Source of the DNA: Corylus avellana
Taxonomy: Eukaryota; Streptophyta; Magnoliopsida; Fagales; Betulaceae
Length of the DNA stretch: 64,000 nt
Direction: 5' to 3'
Assembly (NCBI RefSeq): GCF_901000735.1
Contig: NC_081545.1
Span: forward strand, 1,346,583 to 1,410,582
How positions within the stretch are numbered: position 1 is the stretch's first letter; the number at the start of each line of letters is the position of its first letter. Under the pieces are notes generated by a model. That model was not told the origin of the DNA. It saw only the letters and a program-made list of their open reading frames with translations, and did no database searches. The position numbers and the translations under genes are program-made. Shown piece by piece: positions 39,630 through 51,833 of the stretch.

Positions 39630-40491
39630 ATGGTAGTAGTCAATGGTTAGATGGCTTGACCTACCATAAATCTGGCATGGGGCTCTTGAGCCATGAGAAA
39701 ATTTGCTACCTTGCTGTAGAGGATTTTGAGGTTGTTGTCTGTTGAAGGAGTTCCCTTGATTGTGTGCAATGAAGCCACGGTTGGTGAAGGTGGAGTGACC
39801 TTGAGGAGGTCATCTATTATACTGTGAAGGCCCACAGTTGTATTGCTGAAAGGATGATCTTGGTGTGGAGAACCCATGGGGATTCCTTGGGAAAAAAAAT
39901 TTCTATGGAAATCTGGAATGCATAGGAGGTCTTCCTCTGAACTGTTGGAAGGGTCTGTTTGCTGTGAGTGCAATAGAGGACTGATCTGGAGTGTGGTTTT
40001 GGTGTTGGTTCAGCAACATCTCATGACTAATTAGTTCATCTTGAAAGTCTTCATAGCTAAACTCATTAGCTCTAGTGTGGAACGTGTAGGCTGTGATAAA
40101 GTGAGTAAAGTTGGAATTCAATCCATTAAGGATAGAAGAGATTAACTCTTCATCAGAGATAGGGTTTCTTGCAGCTCCAAGTTGATCTGCAATGAGTTTT
40201 GCAGATTTTATATAATCTGAGCATGACTTGGCTCCTTGTGATAGACTTTAAAGTTGCTTTTTGAGATTTGAAATTCTGGATTTGGATTTTGAGGCAAACT
40301 TAGTGGTAAGGGCTGTCCACGCCTAGTTTATGTGTTGAGACCATAGACCATGGCTAGTACCTTTTTTGAAAGAGAGGCTGTTATGACACAAAGCAGGTAT
40401 TGATCCTTCTTGTTCTAGGTAAGGTATTCTGGATTGAGTATGTCCTTTCCTTGATCATCTCTAGTCATCTTTGGAGGACATTTTTCCGAGC

Positions 40492-40591
40492 NNNNNNNNN
40501 NNNNNNNNNNNNNNNNNNNNNNNNNNNNNNNNNNNNNNNNNNNNNNNNNNNNNNNNNNNNNNNNNNNNNNNNNNNNNNNNNNNNNNNNNNN
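40492..40591. other. Assembly gap (100 N)
   Basis: A gap of conventional size between the Copia remnant and CACTA subterminal repeats. Confidence 0.99.
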
Positions 40592-40689
40592 CTATAAAGA
40601 GTTTGAGTCTCATTTTCATTTAAAATACTTCCTAATAAAAAACAAAAATTAGATGAAATATATATAATATAAATAAACCCATATAAAAA

Positions 40690-41370
40690 AAAAATATTGA
40701 GCATAAATAATTTTTGACGTGCTGGTTTTAGCACGTCAGAAATAAACCAGATTTATATATATATTAAGCAGAAATAATTTCTGACGTGCTGGTTTTAGCA
40801 CATCAGAAATTTCTAACGTGCTAAAACCAGCACGTCAGAAATAAACCAGATTTAAAAAAATAAATAAAAATTATTGAGCAAAAATAATTTTTGACAGTCT
40901 GGTTTTAGCACGTCAGAAATTTCTGACGTGCTAAAACTTGCATGTCAGAAATAAACCTGATATAAAAAAAATTAAAAAAAATTAAAATAAAAAAATTTAT
41001 TGACGTGCCAAAGTGACACGTCAATATTTATTGACATGTCAAATTTTAGAACGTCAATAAATATTTAAATATTAAGTTATTTAAATAAAAATTTTAAAAA
41101 TTAAATTAAATTAAAATTTCCTGAGGTGTCAAACTGACGTGTTGAATGTAATACGTCAATAAATATTGACGTGGCATATTCAACACATCAAAAAGATGTT
41201 GATACATCAGAAAATCCTGACGTGTTGAATGTAACACGCCAATAAATATTGATGTGGCATATTCAACATGTCAAAAAAAAAAAATTTTGAAGTGCCACTT
41301 TTAGCATGTCAACACTTACAAAACTTGGACACTGTTTGCCACGTCAAAAGATGGCTGATTTTTTGTAGTG
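40690..41370. mobile_element. CACTA-type terminus (right end) with CACGTCAG repeats
   Basis: It ends ATTTTTTGTAGTG at 41370, the complement of CACTACAAAAAAT. The preceding 650 bp carry many hairpins such as TGACGTGCTGGTTTTAGCAC with CACGTCAGAAATTTCTGACGTG. The motif is the same as that of the left terminus at 32945, so both belong to one family. Confidence 0.75.
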
Positions 41371-41938
41371 TTGGTGTGCATACCGAACCATCAGTAAAGT
41401 TATATTTTTTATTATTTAGTCTATCTAACTTCACAATTACCTACTTATCAATAATATGATTACAAGCTTGTTTTATTTCTATAATTATTTAATATTCTTT
41501 CACATCCCACTAAATTTTTTAATTTCCTTTTTATAGTTTAGGACTTATCTTTTATACTTAACTTTTATATACCTTAACACTTGGATTCAAAATAAATTAG
41601 ATCCTTGTTCTTTTTTGCTTTAGCCATGCCAACCGGAATGATATTACATATGCTGTAATTACTTTCATTTTCCACAATCAAATCATTTAAATCGGCTTAA
41701 TTGTAGTCAACCTCTATTTAATATTTTTTCATCACTGCATGAATTTATAAATTATAACCAAACTTAACAAGTTGTAATATTGTGTCATTACTCAATACAA
41801 TCAACAAAAGTTTTTGAAGTGTTCCAAAAGACTGGCAAGAACATCGAGAGACTTTTCTTCTAAATTGGACTGGAAGAATTTTTTTAACCTACTTTATAAA
41901 AGTGACATATGTCCATTTTTTTAATAACATGTGAGATG
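41371..41938. other. Intergenic AT-rich DNA
   Basis: No gene or clear repeat is seen; this is the left flank of the solo LTR. Confidence 0.5.
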
Positions 41939-44900
41939 TGTAACGCCCCAATATTTTTCGCTAGCAAATTAATATCGAAGTCGTGACGCTGCAACTTTAG
42001 AAAATACAATCTTACAGCGGAGTATGTATATATTTTTTTTCTTTTTCTATGACCTAGGAATAACTTACACAGCACAATTGAGCTAACTGAAATACCTCAA
42101 GGTGATATTTTATTTAATAAAAATAGAAACATGGTTTTCATTATAACATATGTACACACTAGGTGTACCAAATATATGCCATAGACAGCACCAAATTAAT
42201 ATAGTAATATTTTTTAAGTCACACATATCACCATACGTAATAAAAGCGATTAACATAAATGAGACTTGCTTCATAGAGTAAGCATCAATCCTGCAGCAGA
42301 TGGTCTATCAACCATCAAAACCAGTAAAAGGATCATCGTCATCACTTTCTATTCCTGCATCAAGGTCTATGTAAAGATGACATTATCATATTTACATAGG
42401 CAAACAAGTAAGTAATTTATTTTCCTAGAGATAGAGACTAAAAAGACTAGTTTGAACAAGTAAAATTAAAGACTAAAATATATAATAATGAATGAGTTGC
42501 AAATGCAGCATAATGACAGATTAGTTTGTATTTTATGATAATCTTTCTTCAGACCTCTTGTCATGAGCTCTCAGCCCGCTTACGTTCGTTATGCCCCTCG
42601 CACTTTAGAGATTTACTTGTTTGGTGCTAACAACTACACCGCCCCAGCTTAGTTATATATTAGGCCTATTGAACAGTTATATACCCCCATCCATTGAGAT
42701 ACCGACAGTTCCTCACCGCAATCCACCCAGCTTATTCTTAAGGTGGCTATCTTATCAGCTCATTTTGTTAGACACATTATGCAGCAGTTGTATTACAAAA
42801 TTATATTAATAAGATAAAATAAGAATTCCTATAACAATAAAACAAAGCTAGTACTCAGTAAGTATATCCATACTTACACTCCTTTGTGTAGAATTCTGCT
42901 CCACTTCTGCATATAAATACATACATACAAACAATATTTACATATTAGTTCATTCTCCAATAATATCATTGTTTAAAGACCCTCATCTTTTTATATTTAT
43001 TTATTATCCGTCACTTCACCTTTACTTACTCATTTTATTATATTAATCTAAGATAGTCACTTATAGCTAACTTTATGTCTAAATTCATTTTTGGTGACGA
43101 GGTTAATGGCCAGTATCACTAAATACAAACTAGTATTATAAATAATATATATAAAGCATGACTCATATTTCAAATGAGACCAATGGTCCGCACTTACCAA
43201 AATATGAATCAAAATTTAAATGACAATAAAAGAAATGACTGAATGTAGATACTGAATTCATATTTCGGGGATGAGACCAATGGTCCGTACCGCCAAAAAT
43301 ATGAATTAAACTTTAAATGACAATAAAAGAAATGACTGAATGTAAAAGCTGTAAGTAAATAATATATAAATAATATCATAAGCCCTTAATTGATTTTGTC
43401 TACTAACTCATTATTATTAATTCCTTTGTATTCATTACTCTATTTTACATCATACACTTATTGGGTCTTAAACAATTAAATGAGAACAAGTGATACAAGC
43501 AATAAATCATGATATTTATACATCATACACTTATTGGGTCTTATTGCATTTTTAAAAAAAAATAATTTGGGATTTTAAACGAAATCGCAACTTTAGGGTG
43601 TTTGGGATTGTGATTTTAAGAAAGCAAATTTTAAAATCGCAAAAAAATCTGTGATTTCCATAAGCTAATTAGAGGGTGCTTATTTGAAAAAATGCGAATT
43701 TAAAACAAAATCATGATTTTTATTAAAAAGATATTTGGCGCAATAGTTAAATTTTTTAGAACGGGAATGAAAAAAATACCAAAAATACCCACCTAAAATA
43801 TATTAAAACCCTTCTTTTCTCTTTTTTTTTTTTTTTTCTTCATCCTCTCTGTCTTGTTCATCGTTATTGTTAATTTGGTTATGAAACGCAATTATATGCT
43901 AATGTTATCCAAACACTCAATTGATAAAAAAAAACTACTTTTAACTATATTTTACCAAATGCCTATGCGATTTTAAAAACACAATTTTTAAAATCCCACT
44001 TATTAAAATCGCACTCCCAAACGGGCTCTTACCCAATAATCCTTAGAAGTAAAACTCCACCAAATCTTCTCTAGGTAGCTAGTTTAGAAAAATAAGAACA
44101 CTTGAATACTACAAGATCTAGGTTATATGCTATTTGACTTAGAACTAAAAAATAAAATGAAAGGAGGAGCAAGCAATCTTTACTTTGTTCTAAGATTCTA
44201 AATGAAAAGCTCAAGTGAAAATGAATTAAGTTAGGCTTCTATTTATAAGAGAATGAATGGTTATGATTTATTTTTACACTTTTGATCCAAGGGTTGAGAT
44301 GTATTTAACCAAAAAAATGAACCTAGTCCATATTTCATGATCTATACCAATTAGTATTTTCGTCCAAAATGAGGGCAGTGTATCCTGATCCATTTTTCGA
44401 TATCCAAACGTACTCCGATTCACATGAAATTTTGAGAGTAGATAGAGGACTCCAAGACAAACGTTTTATATTTTTGGTTCGATTTCATCCGAGTTTGTTT
44501 GACTCTGTTTTTGGCTTGTACAATGTTTCAAATTCAATTTAGACTTTAACTACTTACATTCCCACTTGGCCACTTGCCTTATTAAATGATTATTATCATG
44601 ATATTTCTCATAACCCTCATTACTATAAATTTTTAAGCTTTCTACAAAGGTAGCTAGCCTTGGTATCTTTCTTTAGCAGTTTTAATCTCATTAGACAGTA
44701 TGAAAATTAAGACACGGTTTCTTAGGCTAAAAACAAAAAAACTTCAAATTAATTATGATTTCACTAAACACCAATATAGATAATTTCTTTACTAAATTGG
44801 GTTTAATTATGCCCATAAACATATTAGTGAAGCTAAATTTTAGAATTGAAGTGATATACAAAAGATGTCAAAAATCAATGTAATATACATTTAACACTAA

Positions 44901-45009
44901 ATAGTTATTTAATATCATTAATCCACATATTATTGTTCTAATTTATCTATTATTCTTTTAATCTATTTAATATTATTAAAATAAGAGTTTTAAAATCTAG
45001 GCTGTTACA
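41939..45009. mobile_element. Long solo LTR, 3.07 kb, 5-bp TSD AGATG
   Basis: Starts TGTAACGCCCCAATATTTTT and ends AATCTAGGCTGTTACA, with AGATG on both sides (41934-41938, 45010-45014). TG..CA ends, a 5-bp duplication and the absence of gag-pol argue for a solo LTR. Length and the TGTAAC-type start are compatible with large-LTR Ty3/gypsy elements (Tekay/Del-like), which is inference. Inside are a tandem repeat of about 93 bp (about 43166-43345, phrase GAGACCAATGGTCCG twice), a repeated CATCATACACTTATTGGGTC (43449, 43521) and a MITE. Confidence 0.75.
43596..44028. mobile_element. Harbinger-like MITE family 2 with TTA TSD
   Basis: 433 bp. The left end is GGGTGTTTGGGATTGTGATT; the right end read inward is GAGCCCGTTTGGGAGTGCGA. 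TTA flanks both sides (43593-43595, 44029-44031), which is the standard Harbinger target. It is nested in the solo LTR and related to 25428-26018. Confidence 0.85.
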
Positions 45010-45014
45010 AGATG

Positions 45015-47403
45015 CATATGAGTTTTTAATAAAATTTATTTCAAATTTGTCCCTCACTTTAATTTATAGACTAAGTTAAAGGAAATTTTTTCAACCCAAT
45101 TTAGAGGAAAACTCTGTCCCAATAACATAGCTGCCCCACCAATCTAATGTACTCATGTTTTTTTTCCGTTAATATGTTGGATTTCATTTAATTATTTGTT
45201 ACTCACACAAAATTCTAAAATTCACCTGCTTAATTCTAGTAAGATTTCCAGTAATATTGGTCCATAATATCTGAATCTCATCTTAAAAAGATTGGAGAAT
45301 GGAATATATTGGACAATTCCTGCCCCCAGATTAACAAGCTTTCTCGAGAATTAAATAACCCCGAAAGATTTGGTTTAATTAGGTGCCGTAAAAGACCTCT
45401 TTTCTAATACAAATAAATAAATAAATTTGAAATTAAAGCAATTCCTACCTAATCCAAATCATTAGATGCAACTCATTTTTTTTTTTTTTTTTTTTTTGCA
45501 TTTAAAGCCTACGCTAATCATTCTTGTTGCAGTTATCAATAGCAGGATTCCAATTAAACTTTAATTATTATTTTTTCCTTAATGTAGCAGCTTTCACTCT
45601 ATCTATTTATTTTATTTAAAACTCCAACTAAAATTGGGGAGATGTGCATATTGATGAGTGTTTGAATATGACTTGAAAAAAAATTCAGAGGCAATAAGAC
45701 AGCCACCTTTGTTCACTAAAAGCGCTTTTGGACAAAAGCTTTATTTTTTAGATTTGGGGCAAAAGTATATTTTGCTTATTTTTATACTTTTTGAACTACT
45801 AAAAGCGCTTCTAATTTTTTTTACCAAACAAGTATTTTTTTTTTCAAACGAACTTTTTGAGTGTTAAAAACACTTTTAGGTCTCTTAAACACAATCTCAA
45901 ACAAGCCCTACATCTCTTAACAAAAAACACACAACAAACCACAACTTTCAAAGAATATACTGATGAGCCAAAACAGAGTAAGGTTGTTCAGGAAATTAGT
46001 TACACAATACAAAAATACATCAGACAAACTGATGCAGATCAGATCTCATTCACATACCCCCTGGTACTGCGATCAATCTTGCGATCGAGTACACGATTGA
46101 GCGCCCACCTGTGCTCGATCGCACCTGTAATTGTGCTCGAGCGCACACGGGAGGCTTATGTTACTTTTTCGCATTTTATTATTTTCTAGCCGACTTTATG
46201 TTGTTGTTTTAGTATGGTTAGGGTTTTAAAAGTCTTTATTTTGTTATTTTATTATGTTTAGGGTTTTGAAGTATTTATGTCATATTTTATTAGGTTTTGG
46301 GTTTTGAGCTATAAATATATGCTTGTAGTCTCCAGAGAAAGATAATTGTTGATTATTATTGATTTTGATTAATAAGAATACTTTGAGTTGAGTTTATTCC
46401 TCTTTTCCTTTAAACTTTAGAGGGTATCTATTGTTTTTAGAAAAATTCTTAGATCATTGATAGATTCGAGATCTAGAATTAGTTATCCACTGCTTTATTG
46501 TTATTCTTCGCTGCAGCCTACTAAGTCACACTGCATCACAAACAATTCATTCATAATTTGAAAAAACTGGACTGTTTGAAAAACTGTAGTATTAAAGCAT
46601 TTTCCGTCTTCTTTTAATTGAGTCTATTAATTAGAATGATTGAACATCAATGGCAATGCAGAGTTCACTGACTATCATATATGGTGAAAGGTGAAATAGA
46701 ATAAACTTCTGTTTGAACAAAGTCTAAAGACACATCGAAAATGGGTTTGCTTGAACTTAGAATGATACAAACTAGGAAGACCTGAACAATACAAACAAGC
46801 TATGTGGGTAGAAATGGTTGTATTTTTTCTGTATGGTTTTGTTGTTCTTGGATTGGGTATGGTTCTGTTGGGCATTTCTTGTTTTCTTTAGTTCTTTTGG
46901 AAGGAATAGAAGGTTCCTGATTGGATAGACCAAGTGATTGTAAACGCAAATACAACCAAATATTCTAGGGATTACTTCTGACATGGGCACCTTTTTACCC
47001 TGTACAATTTTTTCCCAGAATTTCTAATGCAAGGTAAATAGCACGATGGATGAGCAAAATTTTGCTCATGAACTAAAAGATTAGGCATTGAAACAAGAAA
47101 CCATCTAAAGAATGAAAAGAAACTGCAAATAATGCATTAAGACCCTGTAATTTGGAGATGCCATTAGAATTTCTATAACAAATCCAAGAGGGTGGAAACC
47201 TTTGGATAAGTAATGCAGTCTATATATAAAAGATCCCACCAAAGCATTTCACATACGAACATCTTCATGCCACACTAATCCAAAGTACTACACCAAAACA
47301 ATAATTAAAAAGGAAAGAAACACATTTCACTGAGAAATAATATTAAAAGTAGAAGACACGGGTATAATAATACATAAAATGTATCTTGCCCAAACTACTT
47401 TAT
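45015..47403. other. Intergenic DNA with transposon fragments and RLP 3' flank
   Basis: No gene is supported. About 45700-45910 has a MITE-like palindrome (AAAAGCGCTTTTGG ... CCAAACAAG). About 46060-46540 looks like an LTR-element fragment (TGGTACTGCGATC motifs, TATAAATATA near 46311, then T-rich sequence). From about 46930, and again from 47040 to 47403, the sequence matches the 3' flank of the other RLPs. Confidence 0.55.
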
Positions 47404-50400
47404 TTAAATTCTGCATCTCCTCCCACTCACTGGCCTCATTCGTAAGGTCTTCATTAACCAATCATGTTTCCTTGCAATCACTATCGGCCCAATTATTACT
47501 CCAACAACAAATCCAAATCCATATCCAATCACAATTATTTTCCAACCAAATTCAAATGGTGATCCAAAGTCTTGACTTTCTTGAGAGATTGAAGGGTGAG
47601 AAGACGGCTCATTAGAATTCTCACATTTCCTTGTCAATGGTCTTCCACACAATCCTGTATTCCCTTGAAATGATTTGTTTTCAAATGTATTGAATTGTCT
47701 CCCTTGTGGTATAGGTCCCGTGAGATTATTATGAGAAACACTGAAGACTTCTAAGAAAGTAAGTTGTGCTAGTTGTTGTGGAATCTCCCCTGACAACTTG
47801 TTTTGAGAAAGGTCCAATGTTTCTAACTCTGTAAGATTCCTTAAAGATGATGGGATGCGACCAATAAGAGCATTATTAGAAAGATTGAGCAATTGAGCTC
47901 CCTTTAAATTTCCAATAGATTCAGGTATCTCTCCAACAAATTTATTGCTTGAGAAATCAATGGCTATGAGCAATTCTTGGACCTTCTCGTAGAACAAATT
48001 ATTGCCTTTGTTTGTCATCATCATAGAGTAACTATAAGTGAGCCAATCGGAATACCCAAAACCTTTTTGCGTTTGGAAGTCTGAGTATTCTTGAATATAT
48101 GTTGACAGATGCACATTCTCAAAATTTTTGACCTTCCAATTTTCAAGAAGTCTCAATGGTAGCTTTCCCATAAAATCATTGTGGGAGATGTCAAGGATCC
48201 GCAAGTTGGGAAACTTAAAATAGGTTTGAGGTGTCCCCATTGAACCATTGAATTTGTTTGACCGTAAAATAAGGACTTCTAAATTTGGAAGATGTCCCAA
48301 CCAAAATGGAAATATATCAGTGAATTGGTTATCACTAAGATCAAGGACCCTCAACCATGTACACTTGGCCAGCAATCTCGGTAAATGCCCTTGAAATTTG
48401 TTTTGGCTGAAATTTATTATCCTCAATTGGCCTCCTCCTATCCAAGTCTCTGGAATGCTTCCTTGAAATTTGTTTCTTCGCAAATCGAGTACTAATAGAG
48501 AAGCACCAAAGTTGTCTAAGCAGTGCGGAAGTGAACCACTTAAGTTGTTATTTGCCAAATCAAGGAATTGAAGAAGATTCAAATTGCAAAACAATTTTGG
48601 AACATTTCCAATCAATGAATTATTTGAAATATAGAAATGCGAAGTGGAGACTGGTGGAATAGGAAGTGATCCTTGGAGCAAGTTTGACTCAAGATCAAGA
48701 ACTTGTAGACTCGCAATGCTTTTGTTCCACATCCATTCTGGGACTTGGCCATGAATCTTGTTGTTGGAGAGGTTTAAAAACAGCAATTCATCTTGGTCTT
48801 TAAGAAAACTTGGAAATTTGCTCAAGTTGCACGAAGAAAATCCTAAAACTTGAAACTTTTGATGAGTTGCATTGGCACTGGTTTCTTTAGTAAGTAAAGA
48901 TAATTGATTACCAGAAATATCCAATGCAATTAAATCTTTGAGTTTAACAAACTTGTCAAACTCCACAATGCCGTTAAGGTAGTTCTCAGAAAGATAAAGA
49001 ACTTGAAGATTCTCGAAGTTGAAGTCTAATTTTGAAATTTGACCATGAAGCTTGTTGGCTGAAAGGTCCAAGAAAAATAATTGTGTGAGGTTCATAGGCC
49101 CCAATGTAACTGGGCCAGTTAACTGATTGTTGCTCAAATTAATGGCTTCCAATTGTGTCTCATTTATAAGCCGTAAATTCAATTCACCACTCAAAAGATT
49201 ATTGCTTAGATAAATGCCACTCAATTGTGGCAAGTTTACAAGCTTAGTAGGAATTGGACCCATCAATTTATTGTCGGAAAAGTCTAAAAAAGAGAGTTGA
49301 ACAAGGTTTTCAAGTGAAGGCGGGATGTTACCCACGAAATCGTTATTTGAAAGATCAAGATCATTGAGTTTAGAGAGGTTACCAAATGAAGACGGGACGT
49401 TACCCCCAAAAGAGTTGTTTCGAAGGGCAAGTTCAGTGAGTTTAGTAAGGTTACCAAGTGAAGATGGAATGGACCCCGAGAAATTGCAATCAAACAATAG
49501 CAACTCTGTGAGTAAGCCAAGGTTTCCCATGGAAGCGGGTAACTCACCTGAGAAACTCGTGTCTGCAAAATCCAATTCCTCAAGTGGACTACTCCATGTA
49601 AAGTCAGGCAAATAACCGGTGAGGCCTTCATTGACAGGTACAGAAAGAACTCGCAAATTTGATAGCTTAAAGATGCCTATTGGAAATTCCCCGTGCAAAT
49701 CACATCCACCAAGAGAGAGGAATGTTAACAAAGACAAGTTTGCCAAAATATTAGGCACCATAGAACTAATAATCACCCCACTCAAATCAAGCTTTTGTAG
49801 GCGGGTCAAATTTCCAACTAGGTTTCTTAGGGTGGGCTTTTTGAGTTCCAAATGGGGATACCAAAGAAGGGGGATATCATGATAGTCTTGAGATAAATCG
49901 AGGGATGACAAGTGCGACAATTGTGAAACTTCTAATGGAATTTGACCAGAAAATTTAGACCAAGAGAGATTGAGATGTGTTAGTCTTGAAAGATCACGTA
50001 TTTGGTGTGGGATATGAGAGTAGTTAAAGTGATTGAAGGCAAGGTTAAGGCTTTGGAGGTGAACAAGACGGAAAAGGCTGCTGGTGGAGTTAATAGAACC
50101 AAATAGACAGCTACTACTGAGGTCGAGCCCAATTACATGACCCGTGTCCTTGTTGCACTCCACCCCATCCCATGAGCAGCAATCACTTTTGTTTGCTTCT
50201 ACTGTCCACGACGCAACCTTTTGACAAGAAGCAGACTGATGTATCATGCTACTATGACGAAAAGGATCATAAGATGCAGATTCATGGATGATAAAGCTGT
50301 GCTTGAATTTCAACAAGGCAGAGCTCTCATCATGATGGCACAGGGGTTGAATAAAAGGAGAAGATTGAAGAGAGAAAGCGAAGGCCATGAAAATGATGAG

Positions 50401-50418
50401 AGAAAGCAATAAACCCAT
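47404..50418 (-). CDS. RLP-2: Cf-9/RLP7-type leucine-rich-repeat receptor-like protein
   Basis: 1004 aa, intronless. Signal peptide at 1-20; N-cap CHHDESSALLKFKHSF with an extra HESASYDPFRHSSMIHQSAS insertion at about 45-64; CCSWDGVEC at 80-88. About thirty LRRs follow, with a tract SSLGNLTKLTELALRNNSF of near-regular 24-residue units around 320-400. The island region carries YSMMMTNKGNN near 797-807, then the last LRRs. The cap is GLCGRPLTRKC, the membrane helix about 960-983, and the tail ARKHDWLMKTLRMRPVSGRR basic. There is no kinase, so a partner kinase is needed to signal. It differs from RLP-1 mainly in the middle LRRs and in a longer tail. The start lies 59 bp from the shared TATA box. 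No lesions are seen. Confidence 0.95.
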   Translation of the reverse strand: MGLLLSLIIFMAFAFSLQSSPFIQPLCHHDESSALLKFKHSFIIHESASYDPFRHSSMIHQSASCQKVASWTVEANKSDCCSWDGVECNKDTGHVIGLDLSSSCLFGSINSTSSLFRLVHLQSLNLAFNHFNYSHIPHQIRDLSRLTHLNLSWSKFSGQIPLEVSQLSHLSSLDLSQDYHDIPLLWYPHLELKKPTLRNLVGNLTRLQKLDLSGVIISSMVPNILANLSLLTFLSLGGCDLHGEFPIGIFKLSNLRVLSVPVNEGLTGYLPDFTWSSPLEELDFADTSFSGELPASMGNLGLLTELLLFDCNFSGSIPSSLGNLTKLTELALRNNSFGGNVPSSFGNLSKLNDLDLSNNDFVGNIPPSLENLVQLSFLDFSDNKLMGPIPTKLVNLPQLSGIYLSNNLLSGELNLRLINETQLEAINLSNNQLTGPVTLGPMNLTQLFFLDLSANKLHGQISKLDFNFENLQVLYLSENYLNGIVEFDKFVKLKDLIALDISGNQLSLLTKETSANATHQKFQVLGFSSCNLSKFPSFLKDQDELLFLNLSNNKIHGQVPEWMWNKSIASLQVLDLESNLLQGSLPIPPVSTSHFYISNNSLIGNVPKLFCNLNLLQFLDLANNNLSGSLPHCLDNFGASLLVLDLRRNKFQGSIPETWIGGGQLRIINFSQNKFQGHLPRLLAKCTWLRVLDLSDNQFTDIFPFWLGHLPNLEVLILRSNKFNGSMGTPQTYFKFPNLRILDISHNDFMGKLPLRLLENWKVKNFENVHLSTYIQEYSDFQTQKGFGYSDWLTYSYSMMMTNKGNNLFYEKVQELLIAIDFSSNKFVGEIPESIGNLKGAQLLNLSNNALIGRIPSSLRNLTELETLDLSQNKLSGEIPQQLAQLTFLEVFSVSHNNLTGPIPQGRQFNTFENKSFQGNTGLCGRPLTRKCENSNEPSSHPSISQESQDFGSPFEFGWKIIVIGYGFGFVVGVIIGPIVIARKHDWLMKTLRMRPVSGRRCRI

Positions 50419-50476
50419 AGCGTTATATTACTGTTGGATATGATGTGCTTGGTAATGAAGCTCATAATAAGGAGAG

Positions 50477-50493
50477 AGCTTTAATTTATAGGC
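50477..50493 (-). promoter_or_regulatory. Putative TATA box of RLP-2
   Basis: The same 17-mer as upstream of RLP-1 (GCCTATAAATTAAAGCT on the minus strand), about 59 bp before the start codon. Confidence 0.6.
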
Positions 50494-51733
50494 TGGATTT
50501 CGCTTTCGATCGCTTGTTGTTGCAAACTTTTGCAAGTATGTCTACCGTGCAAAGAAATGAGACTTGGTTCCTTTGAACTTATCTACGTTAATTCACTCTA
50601 TTTAAATTCAATATTTTATATATTGGACTTCACCTATTAAAAATGAGTTTGAGCCTACAAGTTAAGGTGCATATTAAAGTATTGATTAAATTTACCTCTT
50701 CCTATCATTTTAAACTTTTAAAACAAGTGATGATTTAACATGGCATGAGAGTCAAATGTCCTGAATTCGAACATTGACTACGTCATTCATACTCTATTTC
50801 AATTAAATATTCAACATGTTAGATTACACCTATGAAAAAAGGGAGTTTGAACTAAATGTCCTCCATTATGAAATGATGATTATTTATTGAGAAGAATACA
50901 TTTTACCCGTAGAAGTTGCACCACTTTTACTTTTTATTTTTGTTTTTAGGAGATGAAACATACGTCCAAAATGTCTCAATTTTTCTTTAAAAAAAAAAAA
51001 ATCAAAACAAAACAAGAAAAAAATAATAATGGGAGGGTGGCCAAAAGTCCGAAACCATGAAGTCCTCCACTATGAAATAATGAAGTCCTCCACTAGGCCA
51101 AAGTAGGCGAAAAAGAAGTCGTCCACTATAATTATTTATTACAAAGTTATAGCTTTTAGATTTGTATGCAAAGTCATTAGGAACAGGTCTATTGAGTTTT
51201 CAAACTTAATTCACATGAATGTCCCCTTACTAATATTTATGATAATGAACCTTTAATCACGAAATTTCTCTGCAGATGAGACATCTTGCCTCAACAACTA
51301 AGGACCGCCATAATTTTGCAATATCTTGCTAGCACAAATATTAGAAGTTCTATATATTAAATTGAGAGCTTTTGAAGTAATTGTAAAAGTGATAGAAGTT
51401 TAGGATCAAAGATTACGTAAAGTTTCCAATTTTTTTTTTCTTTTTTTGAAAAAACATAGGACATAAATTATATTCATTTTTTACAAATGAAATGAGATAA
51501 AGTTAACGTCATTTATTTAGAAATGACCTAATGGACTTATCGTCGATTTTCCGTAAACGAAGATATCATATTAATATATCCTCTCTTTTTTTTTTTTTTT
51601 TTTTTTTTCTAATTATATTTAATATATCCTTATTTGTTCAGAAACAACAACAATTTCTAATTTTATCATCGCTCATAACCAGGGTTGGATCATGTATCGC
51701 CATGGTTAGGTATGGTTGGGCATGATCCATCTC
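50494..51733. repeat. RLP-2 upstream and a partial copy of the duplicated flank
   Basis: No gene. From about 50870 to 51690 the sequence parallels 53500-54540 and (inverted) 1150-2180: GAAGTCCTCCACTA phrases, the tract TTTAGGAGATGAAAC, and the CACTA-like stretch. A T-rich tract near 51582 precedes the gap. Confidence 0.65.
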
Positions 51734-51833
51734 NNNNNNNNNNNNNNNNNNNNNNNNNNNNNNNNNNNNNNNNNNNNNNNNNNNNNNNNNNNNNNNNNNN
51801 NNNNNNNNNNNNNNNNNNNNNNNNNNNNNNNNN
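51734..51833. other. Assembly gap (100 N)
   Basis: A gap of conventional size. By comparison with block A, a TMN-like gene could have been expected on the gap side of the inverted block, but none is seen. Confidence 0.99.

Larger units (their letters stand above)
37236..40491 (-). mobile_element. Ty1/copia retrotransposon remnant (gag-protease-integrase, RT missing)
   Basis: Read on the minus strand: gag-like sequence (about 40260-39650), protease with WLVDSGANAHIT (near 39530), GAG-pre-integrase and integrase (39255-38650) with LGHPSLDVV, a CxxC pair, HTDIW and DDYSRFTWIYPL, then the post-integrase segment (38403-38110). It stops at the very start of the reverse transcriptase (QAATDSRWMEAM, near 37820). 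RT and RNase H are gone. Frameshifts and stops separate the pieces. The remaining 37236-37810 holds CG-rich palindromic repeats and non-coding sequence. The 5' end runs into the gap at 40492. Confidence 0.85.

Noticed and set aside
46010..46540. A complete LTR with target duplication
   Set aside because: TATA-like and T-rich signals resemble an LTR, but no convincing TG/CA ends with a duplication were found.
49284..49882. Open frames opposite or out of frame within RLP-2
   Set aside because: Low-complexity echoes of LRR codons; the RLP frame explains the conservation.
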